From a virus, in the IMG/VR virus record IMGVR_UViG_3300020156_000446, positions 1-46,079 of that record: 46,079 nt of DNA; one strand, given 5' to 3'. The notes beneath the pieces were generated by a model that was not told the origin of the DNA, searched no databases, and was given only the letters and a program-made list of their open reading frames with translations. Positions 38,557 to 46,079 of the stretch are shown one piece after another (positions within the stretch are counted from its first letter, which is position 1; each line of letters begins with the position of its first letter). A program made the position numbers and the translations under genes.

Positions 38557-40241
38557 AGATCGAAGACACCGAGCCGAGGCGCGAATACAGCGTCGGCGGC
38601 ACCCCGCAAAGCGCCTTCGCGATCCCCTTCACCTTCTACTCGACCGACGACATCCGCGTGTGGGTGGCCGGCGCCGAGTTGACCAGCGGCTTCACCGTCA
38701 CGGGCGTCGCCGACCCGGCCGGCGGCTACAGCAGCGGCACCGTCACGCTCACCACGCCCGTCAGCAGCGCCACCGTCGTGGTCGCTCGCGAGGTGGCGCG
38801 CACCCGCAAGACCGAGTTCCCGGCGTCGGCGCAGTTCAGCATCCCGGCCCTGAACCGGGAGTTGGGCCGCATCGTGCAGATGGTGCAGGACGCGTGGGCG
38901 ATGCTGACGCGCTCGCTGCGCGGGCCGGATCTGGAACCCGCGATGGATCCGGTTCCGGCGAAGGCCAACCGCGCCGGCCGCGTGCTGGGCTTCGACGCGG
39001 ACGGCAATCCGACCGTGGGCGCCACCGTCGCGCAGGTGAACGCCGCCGTGGTCGCCGCCTACACCGCCGGAAAGGTGGTGCAGGCGTTCGGCCCGTTCAC
39101 GGCCAACGGCTCGACCAGCACGTTCGACACGGGGTTCAGCGACCTGTCCCTGCCGGCCCAGGTCCATGTGACCGTGGGCGGGGTGCCGCAGTTCGGCAGC
39201 TTCACCGTGTCGGGCGCCAACATCGTCTTCAGCGAGAGCCCGCCGGCCGGCGCCGTGGTCGAGGGCGTGGTGTACGGCGCCGCCGTGGACGCCACGGGCG
39301 CCCAGGCCATCGCCGCCAAGAACGCAGCGGAGACGGCGGAAGCCAACGCGGAAGCCGCGCAGGCGGCTGCGGCTGCGTCCCAATCGGCCGCTGCATCCTC
39401 GGCATCGGCTGCCGCCTCGTCCGCCAGCACCGCCACCACCCAGGCGACCGCCGCAGCGACCAGCGCCACCGCCGCGCAGACCGCCCGCACCGGAGCCGAG
39501 ACGGCCCAGGCCGCAGCCGAGACGGCGCGCACCCAGGCGCAGACCGCGAAGACCGCAGCCGAGAGCGCCCGCGATGCTGCCCAGGCCAGCCAGACCGCTG
39601 CCGCCACGTCGGCGAACAGCGCCAGCACCAGCGCGTCGTCGTCGGCCACCTCCGCCACGGCGGCGGCGGGCAGCGCGTCGGCGGCTTCGACCTCCGCGAC
39701 GAGCGCCGCGAGCAGCGCCACGGCTGCCGCCTCGTCCGCCACCAGCGCGGCTGACAGCCTGACCAACATCAACGCCACCATCTCCGGCGCGATCAGCACC
39801 GCCACCGCCACGGCAACGACGGCGGCCACCAACGCGGCGAACAGCGCGTCGGCCGCGTCCACGTCGGCCGGCAACGCCGCATCGTCGGCCACCGCAGCCG
39901 CCGGCAGCGCGAGTGCTGCAGCCACGTCCGAGACCAACGCCGCCGCTTCGGCCGCGTCCGCCTCCGGGGCCGCGACATCGGCCGTTGAGGCTGCGGTCAC
40001 GCAGGTGGCGATGGCGCGTGACGACCTCGCCGAGACGAATTCCGCGCTGACCGACCTGTCGGACCGGGTGACGAGCGTCACTGAGATGCTCGTCACGCAG
40101 GTGGCCGCCGCCCGCGACGATCTCGCCGCCGTGTCCGGCCCGCTGACGGACGCCGCCGACGATGCCGCCGCCGCTGCGGCCGGCGTCCTAGTGGGCGCCT
40201 TCTACCGCACCGGCTCCGCCGTCAAAATCCGTGTCTCCTGA
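38553..40241 (+). CDS. tail fibre protein (T7 gp17-like N-terminus)
   Basis: 562 aa, GTG start. Residues 1-130 (YSVGGTPQSAFAIPFTFYST, DDIRVWVAGAELTSGFTVTG, RELGRIVQMVQDAWAMLTRS) are the T7-type virion-attachment domain. A second such module follows (FGPFTANGSTSTFDTGFSDL). From about 250 to 500 the chain is nearly all Ala, Ser, Thr and Asn in coiled-coil repeats, a long fibre shaft. The C-terminus is short (GVLVGAFYRTGSAVKIRVS) with no receptor-binding head, so the following genes probably supply the tip. Confidence 0.85.
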   Translation: MKIEDTEPRREYSVGGTPQSAFAIPFTFYSTDDIRVWVAGAELTSGFTVTGVADPAGGYSSGTVTLTTPVSSATVVVAREVARTRKTEFPASAQFSIPALNRELGRIVQMVQDAWAMLTRSLRGPDLEPAMDPVPAKANRAGRVLGFDADGNPTVGATVAQVNAAVVAAYTAGKVVQAFGPFTANGSTSTFDTGFSDLSLPAQVHVTVGGVPQFGSFTVSGANIVFSESPPAGAVVEGVVYGAAVDATGAQAIAAKNAAETAEANAEAAQAAAAASQSAAASSASAAASSASTATTQATAAATSATAAQTARTGAETAQAAAETARTQAQTAKTAAESARDAAQASQTAAATSANSASTSASSSATSATAAAGSASAASTSATSAASSATAAASSATSAADSLTNINATISGAISTATATATTAATNAANSASAASTSAGNAASSATAAAGSASAAATSETNAAASAASASGAATSAVEAAVTQVAMARDDLAETNSALTDLSDRVTSVTEMLVTQVAAARDDLAAVSGPLTDAADDAAAAAAGVLVGAFYRTGSAVKIRVS

Positions 40242-40252
40242 GGGCCTGACCC

Positions 40253-41473
40253 ATGACGACCCCTGCACCCATCGTGATCCTCGACGCCCGCGGCCGGTAC
40301 GCCAAGTCCGGCCTGTCGGTGAGCCGCAACAGCACGAAGTACGTCTTCAACCCGGCCGGCGTGCTGGTGCCCGTGTCGGCCAACATCGCGCCGTGGGACT
40401 GCGATCCGCTGACCGGCGCGGAGCGCGGCCTGCTGGTCGAGGAGCAGCGCACCAACCTGCTGCTGCGGGCGGCCGAGTTCGACAACGCGTCGTGGCCTGG
40501 CGCCAACATCACGGTTACGGCCAACGCAGCGTTGGGTCCCGACGGGACGCTGACCGCCGACAAGCTGGCGAAGACGGCGAGCGGAAGCGGGTACAAGGGG
40601 CAGGCCTTATTGTTTTCGGCCGCGACGTATGCGTACTCCGTTTGGGCCAAGGCGTCGACATTGGGCAACGAGGTTGCGTTGTTGCTACAGCCGTCGTACG
40701 CCGATCGTGTCGCGGCTGTATTCAACCTCGCGACGGGGACCGTGCGCGGCGCGCAGGCGCCGGGCGGCAGCGGGTCGGTCGTAGTCGGGTCGTCGGTCGA
40801 GAGCGGTGGCGGTGGGTGGTACCGGTGCACGCTGGTGGCCACCACAGCGGCGGGGTCCGGGTACGTCTACGTCGGCCCGACCGACGGCGCCCAAGCGGTT
40901 ACCGACCCGTTCGGCGGGTCCATCCTCGCCGACTGCTACCTCTGGGGCGCGCAGGTGGCCACGGGTGCGCTCCAAACCAGTCCGATCCTGACGACCAGCG
41001 CCACGGCCACCCGCCTTGCCGACGTGGTGACGCTGGCGCTGGGCAGCTGGTTCAACACTGCCGAGGGCTCGCGCATCCTCCGGGGCCGCACCGCCAAGGG
41101 CAGCGGCACGCAGGTGTTCGGCCAGATCGACGACGGCAGCGAGAGCAACCGCGTCCGCATCGTCCGCGACAGCAGCAACGTGATGCGGTGCATCGTGACC
41201 GTGGCCGGCGTCGAGGTGGCGAACCTGAACCTGGGCACCGTGGCGAACGACACCGCCTTCGCCGTGGGCTTCAGTTGGGCAGCCAACAGCTTCACGGCCA
41301 CGCTGAACGGCGGCACGGAGGTGACCGACACCAGCGGCGCCGTACCCAGCGGCCTGACCACGTGGCGCGTGGGGGCCTCGTTCACCGGCGAGCACGCGAA
41401 CGGCCACATCCTGCGGGACGTGTACTATCCGCGCGCCCTGGCCGCCGCCGTCCTCAAGCAGCGCACCAAGTAG
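40253..41473 (+). CDS. tail protein with carbohydrate-binding-like domains, 406 aa
   Basis: MTTPAPIVILDARGRYAKSG, then SRNSTKYVFNPAGVLVPVSA and EEQRTNLLLRAAEFDNASW: the pattern of phage tail proteins in which an N-terminal domain joins two lectin-like jelly rolls (FSAATYAYSVWAKAST, and VRIVRDSSNVMRCIVTVAGV then NGHILRDVYYPRALA). It may bind host polysaccharide. Bases 40590-40720 are poorer in GC than their surroundings, hinting at module exchange. Confidence 0.75.
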   Translation: MTTPAPIVILDARGRYAKSGLSVSRNSTKYVFNPAGVLVPVSANIAPWDCDPLTGAERGLLVEEQRTNLLLRAAEFDNASWPGANITVTANAALGPDGTLTADKLAKTASGSGYKGQALLFSAATYAYSVWAKASTLGNEVALLLQPSYADRVAAVFNLATGTVRGAQAPGGSGSVVVGSSVESGGGGWYRCTLVATTAAGSGYVYVGPTDGAQAVTDPFGGSILADCYLWGAQVATGALQTSPILTTSATATRLADVVTLALGSWFNTAEGSRILRGRTAKGSGTQVFGQIDDGSESNRVRIVRDSSNVMRCIVTVAGVEVANLNLGTVANDTAFAVGFSWAANSFTATLNGGTEVTDTSGAVPSGLTTWRVGASFTGEHANGHILRDVYYPRALAAAVLKQRTK

Positions 41474-41485
41474 GGAACCTCGACC

Positions 41486-41770
41486 ATGGCCTATCTCCGC
41501 CTCCGCTTTGCCGACGAAGACGAAGCCCGTCAGCACCTCGCCGCGTTCGTCGGTCCGGACGGCGCCTGGACCGGCGCCGACACGCTGGTGGTGCTCGGGA
41601 CGCTGTATGAGCGGCCGACCGTCAACCCGGACGACACGGTGACGCCGGGCGCCGCCAAGCCCGGCTACCACGCCGACCTGATCACCGAGGACCCGGCGCT
41701 CATCGCCGCTCTGGAGCCCTACAACGTCTCCCCCGTGGCCAGCCCGGATCACACCATCCTGGGCGCCTGA
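41486..41770 (+). CDS. hypothetical tail-region protein, 94 aa
   Basis: Starts MAYLRLRFADEDEARQHLAA. A small alpha/beta protein: DTLVVLGTLYERPTVNPDDT, then GYHADLITEDPALIAALEPY and a C-terminal VSPVASPDHTILG. Small proteins of this sort occur between tail-fibre genes and may help assembly. No family is named with certainty. Element D follows 11 bp after its stop. Confidence 0.65.
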   Translation: MAYLRLRFADEDEARQHLAAFVGPDGAWTGADTLVVLGTLYERPTVNPDDTVTPGAAKPGYHADLITEDPALIAALEPYNVSPVASPDHTILGA

Positions 41771-41780
41771 CCGCCGCCCC

Positions 41781-41815
41781 CGTGCGTTGGCCCGCCCGCG
41801 CGGGCTGACGCATCG
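41781..41815 (+). promoter_or_regulatory. late promoter element D (tail spike unit)
   Basis: CGTGCG-TTGGCC, 17 bp, GCATCG, then TCGGCGGC and the ATG at 41824. The spacer holds GCCCGCGCGGGC. It differs little from element A in both halves and in the bases up to the ATG, again without a ribosome-binding site. Confidence 0.7.
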
Positions 41816-41823
41816 TCGGCGGC

Positions 41824-43410
41824 ATGAGCAGCCGAAACCACCTCCCGCAGTTCACCCGCAAGACCCCCACCTTCGACCAGAAGGTGAAGCAGGTGGTCGA
41901 CACCGTGGGCGTTCAGCCGCGCGGCGTGCCGTCGGTGGACCTGACCACCCGCGTCGCGGCCCTGGAAGGCACCGTCTCATCGGGCGGCACCGGCCCCGTC
42001 GCGGCCTCGCGCATCACCGGCACCATCTCCATCGCCAACCTGCCGCCCACCGCCCTGGAGCGGCTGGTGATCGTGGCGGACGACGCCGCCCGGCTGGCGC
42101 TGACGGCGGGCACCGTGCAGAACGGCGACACGGTGAAGGTCACCACCAGCGGCAAGATGTGGTTCGTGGTGAACGATGCGCTGCTGGGCACCGGATCGGC
42201 CGCCAGCGCGTTCGAGGAGTACACCGTGGGCACCGCCGCGTCCGTGCCGTGGGCCGGCATCACGGGCAAGCCCAGCGCCTTCCCACCAGAGGCCCACACC
42301 CAGGACTGGAGCACGATCACGGGGCGGCCCAGCACGTTCCCGCCGTCCGCCCACACGCACGCCATGTCGGACATCACCGGCCTGGGCAGCGGGCTTGCGT
42401 CGCTGACGGCGGACCAGACGTTCACCGCAGAGAACCGATTCTTCTACACCGGAGCCAACACCGACAAGGTGTGGCTGAGCCGCGTCGATAGCGGCCCGCC
42501 CGAGTTGTTCAACGCCTGGAGCTACCGCTCTCCGCTGGCCGTCAGCATGCGCAGCGACGTGGACGTCAGCACGAAGTCCGGCAACACCGACGACGGGATC
42601 GCGAAGTTCTACTACGAGGTGCACGGCTCAACACCGGCGGTGTGGAACGGGGACAATACGGCGGTGGCGGCGACGGGCGGCATCTGGCCCGGCGTGCAGA
42701 TCGACATGCACAAGTACAAGAACTCGTCGGCCCACTGCATCACGGCGAGCGGGGTTCTGCACGAGTGCGACCCCAACAACGGGTATCCAGGATACAACGA
42801 GGCCGGCCTATACCAAGGCTCCATGTTCAACGCCGGGTCGTACTACGGGCTGCTGGAAGGTATCGGGCTTCAGATTTACGACACGCACGATCCTCTCGGC
42901 GAGGGTTTGGTGGCCTACCGGGCGAACGCGCGTGCCACGGCGATGACTGGTATGGTGCTAAACCTGCACAAATACTCAAGCACCTTCGATCCAGGTAAGT
43001 ACAACACGAACGGGATCATCATCAACAGCGTCGGCGATTACGCGATACATCGCGGCATCAACCTGTCTGGGGGGATGTACATCGGCGTTGATTTCCGAGA
43101 AGGCAACTACCTTACGTCAGCTGTGTTGATGAAGGAAGATCAGAGCATTTACTGGAGTTACAGCGGAGGCGGCAACAAAGACATGTCAATTCGCATGTCT
43201 CCCTCTGGGGCTTTGCAGGTTCGCTCGCACGGATTTCATGCCGATGCGTCCCTTAAGGTTCAAGATTACTATGGAGTTACAAAATTTCAAGTCGCTATCA
43301 TGTCGTCTGACCCAGTATACATGATGTTCGATGGAGCTCTAAAGCAGGTCAGGCAAGGCAATCCGGACAGCGCCGGCACTGGGTGCCGCATTTTGTACGT
43401 ACCGAACTGA
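41824..43410 (+). CDS. tail spike or fibre tip protein, 528 aa
   Basis: MSSRNHLPQFTRKTPTFDQK begins a short virion-proximal domain. SRITGTISIANLPPTALERL, the repeated ITGKPSAFPPEAHTQ/ITGRPSTFPPSAHTHA and MSDITGLGSGLASLTADQTF are typical fibre-shaft segments. The C-terminal 200 residues (NGYPGYNEAGLYQGSMFNAG onward) form a strand-rich receptor-binding region, encoded by DNA clearly lower in GC (about 42780-43380) with different codon use. This shows a swapped host-range module. The stop overlaps the next ATG by one base. Confidence 0.75.
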   Translation: MSSRNHLPQFTRKTPTFDQKVKQVVDTVGVQPRGVPSVDLTTRVAALEGTVSSGGTGPVAASRITGTISIANLPPTALERLVIVADDAARLALTAGTVQNGDTVKVTTSGKMWFVVNDALLGTGSAASAFEEYTVGTAASVPWAGITGKPSAFPPEAHTQDWSTITGRPSTFPPSAHTHAMSDITGLGSGLASLTADQTFTAENRFFYTGANTDKVWLSRVDSGPPELFNAWSYRSPLAVSMRSDVDVSTKSGNTDDGIAKFYYEVHGSTPAVWNGDNTAVAATGGIWPGVQIDMHKYKNSSAHCITASGVLHECDPNNGYPGYNEAGLYQGSMFNAGSYYGLLEGIGLQIYDTHDPLGEGLVAYRANARATAMTGMVLNLHKYSSTFDPGKYNTNGIIINSVGDYAIHRGINLSGGMYIGVDFREGNYLTSAVLMKEDQSIYWSYSGGGNKDMSIRMSPSGALQVRSHGFHADASLKVQDYYGVTKFQVAIMSSDPVYMMFDGALKQVRQGNPDSAGTGCRILYVPN

Positions 43411-43598
43411 TGGAAACCACCATGCAAAAGAGCGCCCGCAACGCCCTCCTCTTCCTCGAACGCATCACGCTCCGCCCGGCGGAGATCGAGCCCTTCATGC
43501 AGGCCGCCGGCATGCTGACGGACATCGCCGAGGGTCGGCTGATCGTGCAGCCGCCGGCCCAGCCGGTGCCCGCGTCGGGGGGCGCCGATGACGCTTGA
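43410..43598 (+). CDS. small hypothetical protein, 62 aa
   Basis: METTMQKSARNALLFLERIT followed by LRPAEIEPFMQAAGMLTDIA: a helical protein with a proline-rich tail. A second start at 43422 is possible. It overlaps both neighbours (TGATG at the front, 11 bp at the end) and may be a small chaperone or linker for the tail tip, which is inferred from position. Confidence 0.6.
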   Translation: METTMQKSARNALLFLERITLRPAEIEPFMQAAGMLTDIAEGRLIVQPPAQPVPASGGADDA

Positions 43599-44193
43599 CC
43601 GCGCCTCCTCCGCCATGGTCGAGCACCAGGGGCAGCCGCTGAGCGACTTCCTGGAGGGCCTGGGCGCGTCTATCCCCACCGGCGCGCTTCTCGACTACGC
43701 CGGGGCCGCCGCGCCGTCCGGCTGGCTGCTGTGCGACGGATCGGCGGTGAGCCGCACCACCTACGCCGCCCTGTTCGGCGTGTTGGGCGCCACTTACGGG
43801 GCCGGCGACGGCTCCACCACCTTCAACCTGCCGGACCTGCGCGGCCGGGTGACCGCCGGCCGGGACGACATGGGCGGCACCGCGGCCAACCGCCTGACCA
43901 GCGCCGGGGGCGTGGTGGGCGCCACCTTGGGCGCGGCGGGCGGCTCGCAGACGCACACGCTCACCACCGCGCAGATGCCGCAGCACAACCACGCCACGTC
44001 CGTCAGCAGCCCGACCGGCATCGCCGTGGGCATCCTCGACGTCGTGCAAAACATGACCGGCAGCGGCGTGGGCGCAGTCACCGGCACGTCGGGCCAGCGC
44101 TGGCAGTCCGCCGCCCTGACCGATGCCGGCGGCGGTGCGGCGCACCCGAACGTTCAGCCCACCCTCATCGTGACCAAGATCATCAAGACCTGA
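43588..44193 (+). CDS. tail collar domain protein, 201 aa
   Basis: The core PTGALLDYAGAAAPSGWLLC, DGSAVSRTTYAALFGVLGAT and GDGSTTFNLPDLRGRVTAGR is the phage tail collar domain. The C-terminal part (QTHTLTTAQMPQHNHATSVS and AHPNVQPTLIVTKIIKT) contains the His-x-His pattern that can bind metal in fibre tips. It probably forms a tip or collar of the fibre complex together with the spike protein. All conserved segments are intact. Confidence 0.88.
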   Translation: MTLDRASSAMVEHQGQPLSDFLEGLGASIPTGALLDYAGAAAPSGWLLCDGSAVSRTTYAALFGVLGATYGAGDGSTTFNLPDLRGRVTAGRDDMGGTAANRLTSAGGVVGATLGAAGGSQTHTLTTAQMPQHNHATSVSSPTGIAVGILDVVQNMTGSGVGAVTGTSGQRWQSAALTDAGGGAAHPNVQPTLIVTKIIKT

Positions 44194-44201
44194 GAGGCCC
44201 C

Positions 44202-44969
44202 ATGAGCGCGCACACCACGATCCCCCCGCAAGCCGTCGAGATGGTGAAGCATTTCGAGGGCTGCTACCTGAACGCCTACCGCTGCCCGGCGGGCGTGTCG
44301 ACCATCGGCTACGGCCACACGGCCGGCGTCAAGATGGGCGACAGCATTTCCCTGGTGGATGCCGAGATCACGCTGGCGCGCGACCTGACCGAAGCCGCCG
44401 CGCAGGTCGACAAGCTGGTGACCGTGCCGCTGAACGACGAGCAGCGCGGCGCCCTGGCGTCCTTCGTCTTCAACCTGGGCGCCGGCAGCCTGAAGGGCTC
44501 CACGCTGCTGAAGAAGCTGAACGCGGGCGACATCGAGGGCGCGTCCGGCGAGTTTGGGAAGTGGGTCTACGCCACCGTGAAGGGCAAAAAGCAGGTGCTG
44601 CCCGGCCTGGTCAAGCGCCGGGAGGCGGAGCGCTTCATGCTCCTGGGGCTGGACTGGCGGGACGCCGACGCCGTGCGCCCGGCCATGCCCCAGCGCGTGA
44701 CCACCTCCGAGGCCGCCAAACCCCTCACGCAGTCGGTCACCGTCAAGGCGGCGGTCGGCGGTGTCGCCACGGCGGTGGGCGTGGCTCCCGGCATCGCCAC
44801 CGGCCTGGGCGAGATGGTCGAGCAGGTCGAGCAGGCGAAGGCCCTGCGCGACGGGCTGGCCGGCCTGCTGCCCAGCAACGTGACCATGGCCGTGGTGGTG
44901 GCCCTGCTGCTGGTCACCGTCGGCGCGGTGCTGTGGCGCCGGGTGAAGATGGCGCGGGAGGGGGCGTAG
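44202..44969 (+). CDS. endolysin (GH24 lysozyme) with C-terminal membrane helix
   Basis: 255 aa. Residues 12-150 form a T4-type lysozyme: VKHFEGCYLNAYRCPAGVST then IGYGHT, giving E19, C28 in the place of the T4 aspartate (as in some active phage lysozymes) and T34. The C-terminal 85 residues contain a weakly hydrophobic Gly/Ala/Val stretch (AAVGGVATAVGVAPGIATGL) and a strong transmembrane helix VTMAVVVALLLVTVGAVLWR, followed by a basic tail. The enzyme cleaves peptidoglycan at lysis. No separate holin follows, so the membrane part may anchor the enzyme or aid its release. A terminator ends the operon. Confidence 0.88.
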   Translation: MSAHTTIPPQAVEMVKHFEGCYLNAYRCPAGVSTIGYGHTAGVKMGDSISLVDAEITLARDLTEAAAQVDKLVTVPLNDEQRGALASFVFNLGAGSLKGSTLLKKLNAGDIEGASGEFGKWVYATVKGKKQVLPGLVKRREAERFMLLGLDWRDADAVRPAMPQRVTTSEAAKPLTQSVTVKAAVGGVATAVGVAPGIATGLGEMVEQVEQAKALRDGLAGLLPSNVTMAVVVALLLVTVGAVLWRRVKMAREGA

Positions 44970-44976
44970 GGGCCAC

Positions 44977-45010
44977 CGGATGGGCGGGCGGCCAAGCACC
45001 CGCCCATCCG
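44977..45010 (+). terminator. 12-bp perfect hairpin ending late region
   Basis: CGGATGGGCGGG and CCCGCCCATCCG pair exactly over 12 bp with a 10-nt loop, 7 bp after the endolysin stop. It lacks a T tract (AAATCG follows) but is very stable. It marks the end of the phage late operon. Confidence 0.75.
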
Positions 45011-45410
45011 AAATCGCCTGATATGTTATTGATCTTGCTGCTGCGTGTCGCAGCGATTTTGCGGTGTATCACGGCAGCCTTTCAGCGACCCATCTATTTG
45101 ATGCGCAAGGCTAATTCGCTCATCATCCAGATTTGCATGGTCTGTACGGTTCATTGAGGAACCGCCTCGGGCACGAGTCATGGTCCGGCCGATCGCCTAC
45201 AGAAACGGCACTGTTCACCGACTTAACCTTTGCCGTTGCAGCGGATACACACGCATGGAGGGTTTTTCCCTGTTCCGGGCGGGGAAATGACTCGGCGCGG
45301 GCTGTATCAATTTCACCGGAACGCCTCGCATGCGCAGCATTTGGCTTGACTACGCTTGATTGCACGGGCGAGATAGATGGCGCTTTCGGGGTAGGCTTGG
45401 GGGATTAGCC
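45011..45410. other. gene-poor stretch at right phage boundary
   Basis: 400 bp of less GC-rich sequence after the late terminator. Two overlapping opposed frames (45133-45408 plus, 45123-45365 minus) lack ribosome-binding sites and family resemblance and are not called. No tRNA gene and no copy of the repeats at 933-998 were found, so the expected attR cannot be placed. GGCTTGGGGGATTAGCC before 45411 is the ribosome-binding site of the next gene. Confidence 0.4.
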
Positions 45411-46079
45411 ATGCGGGCGAAGTGGGGTACGGCACTGCTGGTGACGGCGGCCATGATTGGCGCGGCGCAGGGTGCTGCGGCGGCTGAACGCCGGCCGCTG
45501 GGCGACCCCAATGATCTGTGGTCCTGGCGCGGCCAACACGCCGTTCAGGCTCCCGCCGTGCAGGAAGCGGCCCCCATGCAGGCGAACGCCCGGCTGACCG
45601 ACGTGGTGCTGTCCGGCCGCTCCTCCGACCTGCCCCCGGACCTGCAGGTCATCCGCGTCGCCACGGCGCCGGACGCCTCGGCCCGGCCGATGCCCGATCA
45701 CCAGACCAGCCAGATGATGGCCACGCCGATGCTGCCGGCGGCGGACAACCTGCCGGACGACGTCCGCTCGGGCTGGGGCTGCCTGATCGGCGGCACCGTC
45801 GGCACCGGCATCGCCATGGCGGCGAACGCCGAGAACCTGATCAACGTGATCGCCGGCGGCATCGTCGCCCCGGCCAGCCCGGCGGTGCTCGCTATCGGCC
45901 TTGCCGGCGTGGTGTTCGGCACCTTCTGCACGCTGGGGCAGGCCGTCACCCCGCTCTACGTCCACTACTTCGTGGACCAGGACGAGAACAAGCCGCCCAA
46001 GGAAGTGGCGATGTCCAATACCCGCCCGCCGGCCAACAAGGCGCCGGACGTGGTGGTCAACCTGTCCGGCCGCCGCTGA
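45411..46079 (+). CDS. exported or membrane protein, 222 aa (possible host flank)
   Basis: A signal peptide MRAKWGTALLVTAAMIGAAQ followed by GAAAAERRPLGDPNDLWSWR precedes a Pro/Ala-rich linker (to about 125). The segment WGCLIGGTVGTGIAMAANAE with NLINVIAGGIVAPASPAVLA and IGLAGVVFGTFCTLGQAVTP contains two or three hydrophobic helices with two cysteines, and a polar tail follows (QDENKPPKEVAMSNTRPPAN). I cannot name the family. It lies outside the late terminator and has typical host base composition, so it may be bacterial; a lysogenic conversion gene is the alternative. The stop is the last codon of the window. Confidence 0.6.
   Translation: MRAKWGTALLVTAAMIGAAQGAAAAERRPLGDPNDLWSWRGQHAVQAPAVQEAAPMQANARLTDVVLSGRSSDLPPDLQVIRVATAPDASARPMPDHQTSQMMATPMLPAADNLPDDVRSGWGCLIGGTVGTGIAMAANAENLINVIAGGIVAPASPAVLAIGLAGVVFGTFCTLGQAVTPLYVHYFVDQDENKPPKEVAMSNTRPPANKAPDVVVNLSGRR

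Noticed and set aside
39300-40000. Repetitive Ala/Ser/Thr coding region as a CRISPR or satellite repeat
   Set aside because: The repetition is at the level of codons in a tail-fibre shaft; there are no constant repeats with unique spacers.
40495-40540. Minus-strand CTGCGTTGGCC inside the lectin-like tail gene, resembling the late element
   Set aside because: The first bases differ, the sequence at 17 bp is GCCAGG, it faces no gene start, and it can be part of a chance palindrome (CCAACGCAGCGTTGG).
17865-41815. Late elements as sigma-54 promoters (TTGGC as the -24 box)
   Set aside because: Sigma-54 sites need GG and GC about 10 bp apart; here the conserved halves are 17 bp apart and no conserved GC stands at the right distance.
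17865-41815. Late elements as T7-type single-subunit polymerase promoters
   Set aside because: They are bipartite with an unconserved 17-bp spacer and no single-subunit RNA polymerase gene is present.
38553-43410. Diversity-generating retroelement, as in BPP-1-like phages
   Set aside because: No reverse transcriptase frame exists anywhere in the window and no template/variable repeat pair was seen near the tail genes.
45123-45408. Two opposed frames of 80 and 91 codons in the right flank
   Set aside because: They overlap each other, lack ribosome-binding sites and resemble nothing known; only one or none could be real.

Overview
The window holds an apparently complete temperate tailed phage (a prophage, or a phage genome opened between genes) from a very GC-rich alphaproteobacterium. 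An Azospirillum-like Rhodospirillales host is my best guess, from the GC content, the GapR/DUF2312 domain and the style of the proteins; this is inference. The virion genes have the podovirus order seen in T7-like and BPP-1-like phages: small and large terminase, T7 gp8-like portal, Bbp19-like protein, scaffold, capsid, Bbp16-like cement protein, tail tubular A and B, three large internal (ejected) proteins, T7-type tail fibre, tail-tip proteins, endolysin. There is no phage RNA polymerase or DNA polymerase; replication relies on an O-like initiator and a DnaB-like helicase.

Layout. 1-901: three small plus-strand genes of unknown origin, closed by a perfect 15-bp hairpin. 1004-9377: minus-strand early-left block (integrase, excisionase, small proteins, a Lar-MazG-DUF1653 fusion, a P-loop ATPase, a RecE-like exonuclease, more small proteins), with one plus-strand HTH gene embedded at 7312. 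9474-11690: immunity region, with PL and two operators, a DUF4823-like lipoprotein, a secreted protein directly behind the repressor gene, an S24/CI-type repressor, three operators and a Cro-like gene. 11720-17398: plus-strand early-right block (GapR-RMF fusion, RuvC-like resolvase, O-like initiator, DnaB-like helicase, small proteins). 17413-17640: a minus-strand HTH gene with its own operator pair. 17908-44969: late genes. 44977-45010: strong terminator. 45011-46079: a gene-poor stretch and an exported protein that may be host.

The most interesting signal is a family of eight bipartite elements, CGTGCG-TTG(G/C)-N2-(17 bp)-GCA or close to it, confined to the late half. Six lie before late genes or gene groups, two of these six inside coding sequences, plus one before the terminase gene and one reversed before the small HTH gene. 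The fixed 17-bp spacing, the orientation and the terminators in front of two of them indicate a dispersed late-promoter system. Three copies end 7-8 nt before an ATG, suggesting leaderless mRNAs. The copy driving the HTH gene is overlaid by two perfect TTAGC-N5-GCTAA palindromes, which suggests an autoregulated late switch.

Other notable points are a 152-residue protein between the terminases that keeps the core motifs of a protein kinase, the AATAGG-N6-CCTATT operator set at both ends of the immunity region, and an endolysin carrying a C-terminal membrane helix. No diversity-generating retroelement, CRISPR array, tRNA gene or insertion sequence was seen.
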